A DNA stretch of 64,000 nucleotides. Origin: Acarospora socialis (taxonomy: Eukaryota > Ascomycota > Lecanoromycetes > Acarosporales > Acarosporaceae). Position 1 is the first letter of the stretch. Each line of letters opens with the position of its first letter. Both the position numbers and the translations under genes were made by a program. The notes beneath the pieces were generated by a model, which was given only the letters and a program-made list of their open reading frames with translations, was not told the DNA's origin and did not search any database. Positions 1-10,580 of this stretch are shown here, piece by piece. The stretch lies in contig JAMYGW020000001.1 of NCBI GenBank assembly GCA_025617375.2, positions 1,116,001-1,180,000 of the forward strand. The letters are read 5' to 3'.

Positions 1-332
1 CCCCAAACTCGCGTCACAGCATCCCTGATGAGTAAGAGAGGCTTCTGCACTATGGGCCTTTGCCCCCACATTCTCGTCACAGCATCCCTGATGAGTAAGA
101 GTGGCTGTTGCACTATGGATCTTACTCCCAATTTTGTATCACAGCATCTCTGATGAGTAAGAGTGGCTTCTGCACTACGGGCTTTGCCCTCAAACTCATG
201 TCACAGCATCTCTGATGAGTAAGAGTGGCTTCTGCACTACAGGCGTTGCCCCCAAGCTTGTGTTGCAGCCTTCCTGATGAGTAAGAGTGGCTTCTGCACT
301 ACGGGCGTTGCCCCCAAACTCGCGTCACAGCA
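1..332. repeat. 62-bp tandem repeat (minisatellite), about 5.4 units
   Basis: The block CTGATGAGTAAGAG recurs at about 25, 88, 150, 212 and 274, giving a period of 62-63 bp. Units share the order GTCACAGCAT, CTGATGAGTAAGAG, GGCTTCTGCACTA, then a GC-rich piece. In four of five units that piece can fold as a small hairpin (GGGC-loop-GCCC or GGC/GCC). The array runs off the left edge and stops near 332, about 270 bp before the NLR start codon. Units differ by scattered substitutions, so the array is not brand new. Confidence 0.9.
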
Positions 333-604
333 AGATCATTATACTCACCTCCGTCAGCGAGGTTGCTGGGTCTTTTTACGTGCGGGTTCATGCGAGGTGA
401 CTGGTCGCTGAAGCCAAGCCCCACCCTACGGAGCCGCTCGAGCAGGGTCCGACGAGGCTGAACCTTTAGCTCTTACCTTCAGTAATGGCTCCCACAGGTG
501 GACTATAAGTATGGAAGTTTTCCTGCCAGTCGCCAAACACTTCAAGCTATCCGTATTTCTGGAGCTCTCGTCACTACTGCCGGCAGGATAGATTGTGAAC
601 AGTC

Positions 605-3600
605 ATGGCGGAGACCGATGCTGATCAAGAGCTCGACCTAGGCCAAATGTGGGTCGATGCACAAGCCGAGTTCCAGAGAATGTTCCCTGGACGAAATCCC
701 AGAAACCTCCCGTCCCTCAGGATCGAAGATGTTATCGGAATGATTAGCCAGAAGAAGGAGGCGGACGAGAAAGCCGGCGCAAAGTATAGGGTAGCCAAGG
801 ACGTCTTGAACAAAACATTGACATGCATCCAAACTCTTGGTGCACTTGCCAACCAAGGCGCATCAATGGTCAGCCCTCTGTTTGCTTCCCGTCACACTGC
901 AATAGACTTCCAATAGTCCTTCCTCAAATTCGAGTACAGCTCATCTGACAGACCTTCAGGTTTTCGGACCTAGCGATCTCTGTTTCAACGCGGTGTCGTA
1001 TCTTGTCACGGCTGCACAGAATTACAGCAAGATCTTCACCGGCGTTGCGGATCTCTTTGAGCGCATCTCGGCTTTCCTTGACCGATTCGAGGTCTATGCT
1101 AGACCAAAGTCTCTCGGTGTGCGGCTCGACGTGCATCTGAAGAAGATCATCCATGAACTCCTTCAGAGCTTTATAAGGATCTGTGGCATTTCTACGAAAA
1201 TCGCCAAAGAATCTAAGGTCTTACTCCGCTTGAAAGTGTTCAGCTTTGGCACAGACGAAGGCATTCAAGCGGAGCTCACTAAACTCGAGTCTCTTGTGCA
1301 GCGCGAGATTGGGATGAATGTGGCTCTGAACTTGGAGACTACCCAGATCAACCAAGCCAACACCACGACAGGATTTTCCGAGGTGAAAGGTTCTATGAAG
1401 ACCCTGGATGGCAAGGTTGAGGGTCTTTCATGTCAGCTAAGCGGTGTACCTGGTTTCCTAGAGCGGCAGGAGAACGCAGAAAAGCGCAAAGAGACTGACG
1501 ACATTAAGAAGAAGCATCGGGAGAAGATCAGGCTAGCGCTGAAACTCGAGTCCAAAGAGATCGAGCCCAATGAGAGCTGGCGTTCAATCCAAGAGGACTA
1601 TTTCAGTGACCAAGTACCCGGAACTGGACAATGGCTTATGGACGATTCTCAGTGGTCTACCTGGGCGGATACGCAAGCGTCCGCAGCGCCCATTTTCGCC
1701 TTGGAAGGGCGGGAGGGATTTGGTAAAAGCTACCTGTGTTCTACGGTCATTCGTAATCTCAAAAATCGATATCCGCCTGGTCGCCAGGACCCCCGAGTGT
1801 CTGTTGCTTATTATTACTTCGAGAAAGACAACAAAGATGAGAAGTCCGTCAATAAGGCCTTGAAGGCCCTTATATGGCAACTTACTCAGAATGATCCCGC
1901 TTATCAAAAGTCCGTCGCTCTTGCTTGTGACAAATCCGAGGAATTTGGTGTGACGCTCGAGTTATGGCAACAGTTGGTCATCAACCTCTCAAAGATGGAC
2001 GCAACATTCTTCGTCGTTCTCGACGGCATCGACGAAGCAGAGACCGAACAACGGAAACCTTTTTTGAAAATAATTCGTGATGTTTCGTCAATGGCAAAAC
2101 AAAACGGGCAGCTTAACATCAGACTGTTCTTAACCGGCAGACCGAAAGCCTTCGAGGAGATCGAGCAAGGTGTCAGTATGTCCATACCAAGAATAGGGTT
2201 GGGTACCCGGAACAGGGACGATATCGTGAGGTATGTCGATTGGAGGATGGATAACATGGATATCCTGAAGACGTCAAACAGAGCAGACATTGAAGAACTG
2301 CGAACCCAGATTCGGGAGACTCTCACCCAAGGCGCGCAGGGAGATTTCGTCACACTGAATTGCAAGCTTTCGGAAATCAGTACCAAAGGAAGACGCGATG
2401 AGGTTACAGAGGTATTGGCGCACGCAGATGAAGACCGAAAAGATACAATCGCGCGTGAAGTAGAGCGACTAAATGAGACCCTTCGTCAAGGAGATATCCA
2501 TGATCTCAACGAGCTATTAGCCTGGATAATTAGTGCTCAAGAGCCGCTAACGCTTCCACAGCTTGACGCAATCCTACTTGTCAAAAATGGCGAAAAATCG
2601 CTTGTGCCTCTCGAAAAGCAGATTCGAAACAAATATGCGGCTCTACTAGAGGTGTCCAACGACGACAAGACTGTCACACTTCAATCGGACTCTATCGTCG
2701 AGTATTTCCGGGAGAAGTCTAAGGCGGCGGAAGATCAAGCCTCTGGCGCTACAGCCGACCTTCATACATCAGAGGTTGCCATAGTCAAGAGGTTCTTAAA
2801 GTCTGTTTGTGACGACAACTTATTCGCCAAGTTTGGCTTCGAAGAGTACTTCAAAAGAAAGCTAGGAAACCAGACTGCCCTCATTCATGTCGATCTTGAG
2901 GATTGCAATGTCATAATACTCAAAGGCTGTCTTAAGGCGATATGTGGTAAGCCCAACGATGATATGATGCCGCTACTTGAATATGCTTTCTATTGGCTAC
3001 CTGAGCACCTTGACGAGGTGGACCTGGCTCTCACCAAACCTACATCCAAGAGTTCCATAGGACTTCTACTGGTGAGAATGTTCGTTGACAAGCAGATCAT
3101 CGACCGGTGGTGGATAAAAGAGAGGATGTGGATGCGGGCTTGGTGGGTCACTAGTGACGATTATAGTGGAACTGTGATGAATTGGTTCAAGGACTCTGCG
3201 GTTGTGAAGGCAATGTCAGATGATGAAAAGGAGTGGATCAATGGGCTGACATCTAACTCGAAGCCTGACGAAGATCTTTTCAGACCAACTTCGATGGTTA
3301 TGGCCAGAAGATGGGTGCAGAGCGAAGACTGGCTTGTAACAGACATATTTCACTGGCTTCTTGGCTTCATCACAAAGGTTAGTTCCTTCGAACTCACGCA
3401 CGCTCAGGCGATTAACTTTTATGGTACTCCGCAATAGATCAGGAGTCGTAGGGATGGTTCGGAGCGCATCACTAGCAGCGTCGATCCTACATTGGACCAA
3501 ATACTTGACGTGGAGCAATGGGCTAAGACTGAGTTGAGGATGGATAAGAAAGATTCGTTGTGGGTTGTTCAGATGGCCATTACTCTCAAAAGTTTTGGCT

Positions 3601-5396
3601 TTTACGAGGAAGCCATTGAGAGGAGTCGCATCGCTCACAATCTTGATCCCGATAACTGGCGTGCAGATTTCTGCCTCGCTCAGACATATGCCTTGCAGGA
3701 GGACTACACAACCGCCATTCAAACTTTGTCCGCGCTAATCAGTGCTTTCAGAAGCGATCAAGACCGCATGCGAGAGTTCCGCAATGTGTTTTACGCAGAA
3801 TTTCTTGGCTTCCTTGGTGAGTGGAATTTGGAACTTTTTCAGGTTGACGCAGCAATGGCAGCCTTTCGCGAGATCCTTGAAGAGTACCCCGAGAATTACG
3901 AAATAGCGTTGAAGTTCATAAGGGTGCTCCACATTCAGGAGAGGTTTTCAGAGATAATTCAATTTCTTCAAGATATGAACAAGAAAATAAACAACCAGGG
4001 ATTGAGCCGCCTCATCGCCATGTATCACCAGCATGCGCTTGATTCCACATATCACTGGATCATTTCCCTCGCTGCGCAGAAGTCAAACAGTCTAGAAGTC
4101 ATCAAATACGCATATCGAAATGCCGTCGAGGCTGCGGGCGGGGATGCATCGAAACTTGCAATCCTAATCGCTCTGCGCTACTGGTACGGCCTTACTCTGT
4201 TCCACGACCACCACTCCCCAGAAGATCACGATGAAGCCGTCAGCCTCTGGGAGCAAAACATTGCCGTGGCGGATCCTCGAGGTTCGAGCTGGGACGTCCG
4301 TGATACCCGATCCGTCACTGCCGCGAAGCTGGCGTCCGTTTATCTACAACGAGCCAAGGATGCGGGACTGGAGTCGCCCATTGCGCAAGAGTTTCTTAAG
4401 AAATTGGCGTCTCTGTCAAGTGGGAAATCAGATGGCAACAAAGACGGACCCATCAACGAAGATACACCGTTGTTGCTCGGCCGATTATATCACTTGATGG
4501 GACAGGGTCAGCAGGCTAAGGAATGCATGAGAGGCCATGTCAGGGTGGCTCTGGACCTTCTTTCTGATGATGATCCTAGCAATGATTGGCAGGGATATCA
4601 AAGTCTGGCGTTTACGTTGGCGCCTTTTGATGATGATGTGAACGCGCTCGCAGCCTGGTCGTTGATCGGACCTGTAGAAGATGAGAAGGACGAGGACAGG
4701 TTGGAATCAGACCCTGGCATAGCTGATTCACACGATAAGGATGGGACCGGCAAAGACGTCGACGGAGTAACAGACCATGGTGGGACAGACGACGTGGATC
4801 AGATCAACCAGCAGGATCTAAAACTTTCAGACGGTATTAGTACGACCTTGAGGACCCCAAACGAGGAAGCGAAACTTGGGATCGAGACCGGCGCAGCTAT
4901 GGCAGACAGCATTAACGACAAGAAAGAAGTAACCACTCCGTCGGTAGCAAGTACCAACGAGGTCGTTGAGCCGACATTGGTATCAGACACTACCGACAGC
5001 GTGCCAACCAACGGAGCGCAAGAGGAGGCTTCTTCTTCCTCTCCACAACCAGACGCAGGATCCACCCCAGCAGGTCCCAGAAAGAAGCGCGGCATGCTTT
5101 TAGGGTACTGCGACGGCTCCTGCGGCCACGATTGGACCTCTGCAGGCGACATTTATGTTTGCAAGGACTGTATCGACGTACAATTCGAGCCGGGCTGTCT
5201 GGAGAAACTCCGGAACGGGACGCTGGAACGCAAGGTGTGTGGCAAGGGCCACGAGTTCTTGTACGTGCCCAAATGGGACGAGGAAGAGCATGCCAAGATT
5301 CCCGAGGGCAAGATGAAGGTGGGCGAGGAGCTGGTAGCGGTGAAGGACTGGCTGAACTCGATCCGGCGGCAGTGGGGATTTGAGACTGTTGAGTAG
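605..5396 (+). CDS. NLR-like STAND protein: Goodbye-type N-terminus, NACHT NTPase, TPR repeats, Cys-rich C-terminus
   Basis: Proposed join 605..868, 960..3377, 3438..5396 (introns 91 and 60 bp, both phase 0), 1546 aa. Residues 1-170 resemble the fungal STAND Goodbye domain; splicing restores the typical block beginning FGPSDLCFNAVSYL. A Walker A motif (GREGFGKS) lies near residue 340 and a Walker B-like block (FFVVLDGIDEAE) near 440, as expected for a NACHT ATPase. TPR-like helical repeats start near 940. An acidic linker leads to a Cys/His-rich end (about 1450-1546; CDGSC, CKDC, CGKGHEF) that could bind zinc. Fungal proteins of this layout are candidate non-self recognition receptors; the ligand is unknown. 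No internal stop is seen once the introns are removed. The first donor (GTCAGC) is weak and needs transcript support. Confidence 0.85.
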
Positions 5397-6173
5397 ACTG
5401 TCGGAGAATACGCGGGAGGGCTCCTGCGTTAAGCCAGCCGAATCTAGCTAACTGGTCTGAGAATAATGCGCGGCTTAGTGGAGCTAAATTGTCTGGCAAA
5501 AAGTGCTTTCTCGCCCAGTTATAGGAAATGCTTGGATAACTGGATGTATACGCAAGACGGAGTGATCATTTCTTTTGCGATCAACCCAGTGGCACAAGGG
5601 AGAAACGAAGCTATAGTATAACAATGAAAGTCTCATATCGCGCCCAGCATCTGCCTTATATGGTTGTATAATCCAACAGATTTGGCTCTTTACGCAAAAT
5701 AGCAGAACAGGGTCTCATCATTGGGACATTCATCTACACTCTGTTCAACCCACCTCAATGCTGTCTGAAAACTACTCGGCTCTGTTGCTGAATCTTGTGA
5801 GCAAAGTCACAAAGTCGAACTTCTGATATGAACTATTGCTCTTTGAACGATATGAACTGCTGTACACTCAGACTGACACAACTTGGCGCAAGGCTAAGAC
5901 AGCAAACAAGAATCCTTCTAGACTGGTTGTTGATTGCAGAAAGTATAGGATAAATTACTGTTCTGCCCTAGAATACAGACTTGATTCAAGGTTGGTCTAT
6001 CTTTTGTAGCCAAACCGGCACTATACAGTCACACCTCCACCTTCAAAAGGCTGGTTCTATATGGCGCATTCAGTCCCTTGCCTTCCAGTTCCCTACCATT
6101 TGATCCCTTCCCACAGGCTTTCAGGGGAACGTACTTTATTCTATTACAGCTCAGCCCTTAGCACCAACACCAC
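5397..6173. other. Intergenic, no gene seen
   Basis: About 780 bp of mixed composition between the NLR stop codon and the methyltransferase remnant. Only short unconvincing ORFs are present; no repeat or RNA gene was recognised. Confidence 0.6.
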
Positions 6174-6453
6174 AATGCAATCCTCTAAACCTGATCTCTC
6201 GCCAGTAGAACCCCAGAAGATCGCTGCGAGTATCCCGCGGTCAAAGGACTGGCCTTGATATCACGAATCAATCGGTGACAAACTGACCTCGACCACTCTT
6301 GGATTACTGGAGCGGTATAGCTCCATTGCACCAGATAAGGCCCGAGGACCATGTCTACAAAATCATGCGTGCACGCATCTCCTTGAATGTGACCACAGCC
6401 TTTAAGGTCACATGCACAGCCATCCAGGCCTATTGACAGCACAATAGCACGAC
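6174..6453 (+). pseudogene. Decayed N-terminal part of the methyltransferase
   Basis: Reading from the ATG at 6174 gives MQSSKPDLSPVEPQK and, after an in-frame TGA at about 6256, the same frame continues with DKLTSTTLGLLERYSSIAPD. That resembles the helix preceding the catalytic domain in AusD/AdrK-type fungal methyltransferases. The next conserved piece (EDHVYKI) lies in another frame at about 6340, implying a frameshift. No well-formed intron joins it to the downstream AWEIFPWPCIG block. What is seen is a stop, a frame change and missing linkage; decay of the 5' third is the inference. Confidence 0.6.
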
Positions 6454-7164
6454 ATGGCCTGGGAAATCTTTCCCTGGCCCTGTATCGGGGAGTTTTGGTT
6501 CATCAGTCTCGGTCTCTCCATGCATCCTGTCTACCCGACACTCCTTAACCAGCTCAAGGGATGCCCCACCGCCCGATTCCTCGACCTCAGGACCTGCCTC
6601 GGTCAGGACCTGCGCAAATTAGTCTACGACGGTGTCTCACCCGCTCAACTTTACGGCTCGGACCTGTTTCCCGAGTACGAAGCCGCCGGATACGCGCTCA
6701 GGCGCGATCAGGATAGGTTTCCGAACCATTTCATCCCGGCGGACATTTTTGCCACCGACGGAGCACTCGCCAGGACCGAGCCGACGTGGGATGTCGTCAG
6801 CATCTTCATGTTGTTGCACGTCTGGGACCTGGCGAACCAGAAGCGCGCATGCAAACGCATCCTTCATCTACTGAAGCCTGAATCGGGTAGTTTCGTCATC
6901 GGAGAGCAAGCTGGTTCGGTGAGTCCGAGGGAGTTCCAGCTTCGTCCACCGTTTGTGGCTCCGGGCGAGGTCAAGACGGTGTACAGACATAGTACAGAGA
7001 CGTTTCGGAGGATGTGGGAGGAAGTAGGGACGGAGGAGTCTGCAAATCTCGATATTTGGGTCGAGTATGAGGACATGGCTGATTCGAAGCAGAGAGGAGG
7101 CGGGAAAACGTTTTTGGGGGGCGATGACAACAGGAGAATTTTCTTCCTCGTCAAACAACTTTGA
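6454..7164 (+). CDS. SAM-dependent methyltransferase, N-terminally truncated (probable pseudogene)
   Basis: Open frame of 236 aa from ATG 6454, starting inside a conserved block (AWEIFPWPCIG). Family features include the domain start, a Rossmann motif-I region (FLDLRTCLGQDLRKLV), an acidic strand-2 end (LYGSDLFPEY), PADIF, and WDVVSIFMLLHVWD. The family includes AusD-like enzymes found in fungal natural-product clusters, where they methylate small molecules or carboxyl groups. The first glycine expected in motif I appears to be replaced by Arg (DLR where the family usually has DLG), which would weaken SAM binding. Together with the damaged upstream region this suggests a relic, although a short protein could still be made. 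The true substrate cannot be read from sequence. Confidence 0.6.
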   Translation: MAWEIFPWPCIGEFWFISLGLSMHPVYPTLLNQLKGCPTARFLDLRTCLGQDLRKLVYDGVSPAQLYGSDLFPEYEAAGYALRRDQDRFPNHFIPADIFATDGALARTEPTWDVVSIFMLLHVWDLANQKRACKRILHLLKPESGSFVIGEQAGSVSPREFQLRPPFVAPGEVKTVYRHSTETFRRMWEEVGTEESANLDIWVEYEDMADSKQRGGGKTFLGGDDNRRIFFLVKQL

Positions 7165-7227
7165 AAAGTGTTGACCGAAGACCTTATTTGTACCAAGTTC
7201 CAGATATACAGTGCTGATATAAACACC

Positions 7228-8232
7228 CGCTCATGAAAAGAGACGGTGACAGAGGCAGACTCCAGTACAGGCATTATAATATCGAGAAACTATATGTTCA
7301 AAACGATTTCGAAGGCGTTGCCTTCCTGCTCATTTGGGGCGATGAGGCCCCCACCACTGGTAATCGACGTTGTGAATTCCTTTCCGTAAGTTGAAACTAT
7401 CAAAATCAAAGAAGTGCGGAAGTGTAGCTTATTAGAGGATTTAGAAACGACACCCCAACCCTATCAAGAATCCTAGCAGGACTATCAGCGTATATTGGAT
7501 CGGATCCGACTAGTATCCCTAGTTACACAGGGAGAAATTTCTACCAGGAAAACATGGACTCTGTGGACAAGTCTATTACTCAGACCCTCTCCGTCGTCGC
7601 ATCAGTTTTAGCACTGACCTATTGTCATCAGAACAACTGCAAATTCACTGCCCCGGATGTTGAAGGTCTTTCGTTGAGAATGTTGTCCTTATGATGGGTC
7701 GGATGGAAGACAACGGCCTGGTAGATGGCAAGACTGTTGTGGATCGCCTTCAACGCCTCTGGATCCTGTTCGCTGATCATGAGATGTCAAACTCTACTTC
7801 TGTATTCCTTCATGCTGCATCTACCCTGAGCCATCCAATGAGTTGTTGCATAGCAGCTCTTGCATCTGCGAGCGGACCTCGTCATGGCGGAGCTATCGAT
7901 ATGGCATGAAAGCAGTTTGAGCGCATCAGAAGTCCCGACAAGGTGCCCGATTTGATTGCTGAAGTTAAGGCCAGGAAACAACGTCTCTTTGGATATGGAC
8001 ATCAGATTTACAAGGTAGAGGACCCTAGGGTCGAACCTATCCGAGCGATGATAAACGAACTCTCGAATAATACGAGGACAGAAGAAAATCCGCTCCTGGC
8101 GGTAGCCTTGGAGGAGGATAGGATTGCATCCACCGATGAGTACTTCGCTACACGCAATCTCAAAGTCAATGGAGATCTCTATGGTTGCTTTGTCTACACA
8201 GCTCTGTACGTCTGCCATTCTCTGCTTAGACC
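7228..8232 (+). pseudogene. Citrate synthase-like pseudogene (fungal secondary-type)
   Basis: Fragments in family order: RGRLQYRHYNIEKL and FEGVAFLLIWGDEAP (about 7250-7350), a plausible intron from GTAAGT at 7387 to about 7434, then RILAGLSAYIGSDP, MDSVDKSITQTLS, MMGRMEDNGLVDGK, the active-site region HEMSNSTSVFLHAAST with GPRHGGAIDMA, and LFGYGHQIYKVEDPR. At least one frameshift (near 7665, between APDVEG and SFVENVV) and an in-frame TGA at about 7906 break the gene. The N-terminal portion before RGRLQ and the C-terminal end after DLYGCFVYTAL are missing or unrecognisable. A working paralogue would condense an acyl-CoA with an oxo-acid. This copy is not expected to encode an enzyme. Confidence 0.8.
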
Positions 8233-8274
8233 TCCTTTCTCTCGCCACAGACCTCAACCCTAAACCAGATTACC

Positions 8275-8975
8275 ATGCCCAGCCCCCTCGAGCATCTCGA
8301 ATCATTCCTCGGTCGTACCATCCTCTCCTCCCTCGCGGTCGGGACTCTAAGCTATTCACTAAAACTCCACCATTTACCCACCACCCGACCGCCACCTTGC
8401 ATGTCTCCTCTCCCGAATGCGGGCCCTCGCCCTTACCTCTCCACATCCACCACACGCCTCTCGCCCAAAACCGCTTCCCGGACCTCGAGTGGGCTTCTTC
8501 GACATCCTCTCCCAGCGCTCCGTCCCTAGCTACCGCCGCCGCCGCCCAGCCCGCATCACCGATCATAGAAGAATACCTCCTCGTCGTCGAAGACCCCGAC
8601 GCTCCCCTGCCGTCGCCCGTCGTTCATGGCATTTACTACGCCATCCCGCCGCACAAGACGTCCCTGTCCCACTTGGATTTTGCACCCGCGGCTGTTCCCG
8701 GTGGGAACAGTAGCGCGGACGCGGATGCGAATTTGCTAGGCGGAGGTTTCCGCTACGGGGCGAACCGGATGAAGAACGTGTGGGGCGGCCCGAGACCGGT
8801 GCTTGGGCATGGCGAGCATCGGTATTTCTTTCAGGTTGTAGGGCTTAGGGAAAGGGTCAACTGGGATGCGGGGTCTGATAGAGTTTTGAGTTTGGAGGAG
8901 GTCAGGAGAAGGATTGCGGGGAAGGTCGTGGGTTGGGCTGTTTGGGTTGGGACTTTTGAGAGGCGCATCGGGTGA
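8275..8975 (+). CDS. PEBP-family protein (phosphatidylethanolamine-binding-like), reading frame broken near the 5' end
   Basis: The N-terminus begins MPSPLEHLESFLGR at 8275, typical of fungal PEBP proteins. The rest (RGRDSKLFTKTPPF, SPECGP, FPDLEW, then EYLLVVEDPDAPLP and VVHGIYYAIPP) lies in another frame from about 8330 to the stop at 8975. DPDAP and the following HGIYY are hallmark PEBP ligand-pocket motifs, and GANRMKNVWGGPRP with HRYFFQVVGL matches the C-terminal half. No intron can bridge such a short distance, so a one-base change near 8318-8335 is likely. The downstream frame is also open upstream into the citrate synthase remnant, which could mislead gene callers. PEBP-like proteins occur as accessory factors in some alkylcitrate/maleidride clusters as well as in primary metabolism. 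Confidence 0.65.
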
Positions 8976-9332
8976 GGATTTCGAGGCATTGATGGGTAGT
9001 GTTTTTAGGTCTGCTTAGCTGGGAGTGTGAATGGAAAATAACAGAAGGTGAAGAAAGTCTAGGGACTGATATTATGTAATCCCATGTGCTACCCTTTGAT
9101 CTGTCTTCATATCAGAGCGCACTCAACCTGAATCCTTGACTGAGCAAGCATCGAGTCCAATTCGGTCACCAGGTCCTCGTACAAGTTCCACACCTGGAAT
9201 CTGGCGTCAGGAGCCATAGGCCTTCAAGATATCCAATGCAACATGGCTGAACCCTCAAGCCCGCCAAAGCCGCCTCGACCCACAGCCCGCCCCTGCTCAG
9301 GAGGTCTAGTGAGCCAGGTCATCCACACGGCA
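8976..9332. other. Intergenic, no gene seen
   Basis: Space between the convergent PEBP gene and the minus-strand secreted protein gene. It should hold both 3' ends; nothing else was recognised. Confidence 0.5.
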
Positions 9333-9930
9333 TCACAACTCTGTTGTCATATACCAACTGATCCTACCCATCGATGCTCCCCGGAACTCGATGTAATAAT
9401 CCCACCCCGCCTGAGGCGTGAAAGGGTTGAGTTCCCGGTTCGCCATCGGCGTCGAGTCCACCATCTCTACCCGACGGGTCAGTCGTTCTACTTTCCAGAG
9501 TTCAACCACGCCTGGGATGGGCAGTCAGCTATCTCGGCCAGGCCTGGAAAAAGAGCGAGACGCGCCCTTTCGGGCGGGCGCGCCGGCGGAAGAATGACTT
9601 ACCGCCAAGTACGAGCCGCTCGTCGGTCCAGTAGAGGATCCAGGTGTGGCCGGGTTGGAGGGGAAAGTGCTCCGAGCCTTGGCCGCCTGTTAGGACGCCC
9701 TGGAAGCAGTAGGGGAGGACGCGGGGCGAGAGGCTGCGTGCTGTGGTGGGATTGCGGTCCTTTGGGAGCGGCCGCGCTGCTGGTGGAGAGGAAGGGATAC
9801 GGTGGCAGTTCAGCGAGGGGAGGCCTGGAGTTTGAGGCTTTAGGATGGGCAGGCTTGGGGGAAGGGCAGCTCCGGAGATGAGGTTGGCTGCGGTGAGGAG
9901 GAGGGCGAGGGATAGTGTTGGGTACCACAT
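9333..9930 (-). CDS. Small secreted protein of unknown function
   Basis: Complement of join(9333..9511, 9603..9930), 168 aa. The start MWYPTLSLALLLTAANLISG is a clear signal peptide. A GTAAGT donor at 9602 and a CCCAG acceptor ending at 9512 define a 91-bp phase-1 intron. Exon 2 reads VVELWKVERLTRR... and ends WYMTTEL. The mature part is proline-rich at first, then has an aromatic/Gly segment (PGHTWILYWTDERLVLGG) that looks like beta structure. Few cysteines are present. I do not recognise the family; a cell-wall or effector-like secreted role is possible but unsupported. Without the intron the first frame runs only into intron sequence, which favours the spliced model. Confidence 0.55.
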
Positions 9931-10580
9931 GATGGATGGTGGCTTTGTCGTGAAGGCGTCGGAGGCTTTTGGTCAAGCGTGCCTGGATGATAGGTATGAA
10001 GCTGTGGCTGCGGACAAGATCTCAACACATTGATGACGGAGGATCGACGAAAAGAGATGATGGATTTGAAGGTTCAATGCAGAATCCACAGGATAGATGT
10101 TCTACAAGACTGATTTTACACATAATATATAACCCGGTGGAGTTCATCGCTGAGGGCTGTGCTGGTTGATGTTTCGCGGATATATAGCGGGAAGATCTGT
10201 CACACCGGTCACAATATGCCGCCGATTTAAAACATGTATATATTGCTCCAAATCCCTAAGTCAACTCTTCATGATGGTGCGATTAACAACTATCAGGGTG
10301 AATGACCTTCTAAAGTGAAGTCGTGCGACAAGCAGTGTGAAAGATGGTTTCTTTGAGCGATTGAGTACTAATCGTGATGCTTACCTGAATCTGTACAAAA
10401 CCTTTGGCCCTAATTATCAGTCTAAAGTCGTCAGCTTTATGGAGCTTATCGATAAGGTTATCTATGCTTCACCTCTAAATCCATGGTATACAACATTCAC
10501 TACGGAGCATCAACCCCACAGTCATCCCTGAGCCATCTAACAAGCAATAAACAATTCTCTAGCCAACTTGCACACGTGTC
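9931..10580. other. Divergent intergenic/promoter region
   Basis: About 650 bp between the divergently transcribed secreted protein and CSN4 genes. A 64-codon ORF at 10337-10531 has no recognisable features and I do not call it. Promoters of both neighbours must lie here; no specific site was identified. Confidence 0.5.

Noticed and set aside
25-332. Hammerhead ribozyme candidates: the minisatellite repeats CTGATGAG, which matches the hammerhead core CUGAUGA
   Set aside because: No GAAA box or cleavage-site triplet in the required position follows, and the flanking stems do not pair as needed.
1-332. CRISPR-like array
   Set aside because: Whole 62-bp units are similar throughout, with no unique spacers, in a eukaryotic setting.
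3378-3437. Splitting the NLR locus into two genes at the stop codon at 3437
   Set aside because: A GTTAGT...AATAG intron of 60 bp removes the stop and joins both frames in phase, and NACHT followed by TPR is a known layout.
10337-10531. 64-codon ORF upstream of CSN4
   Set aside because: Short, no homology-like motif, lies in a promoter region.
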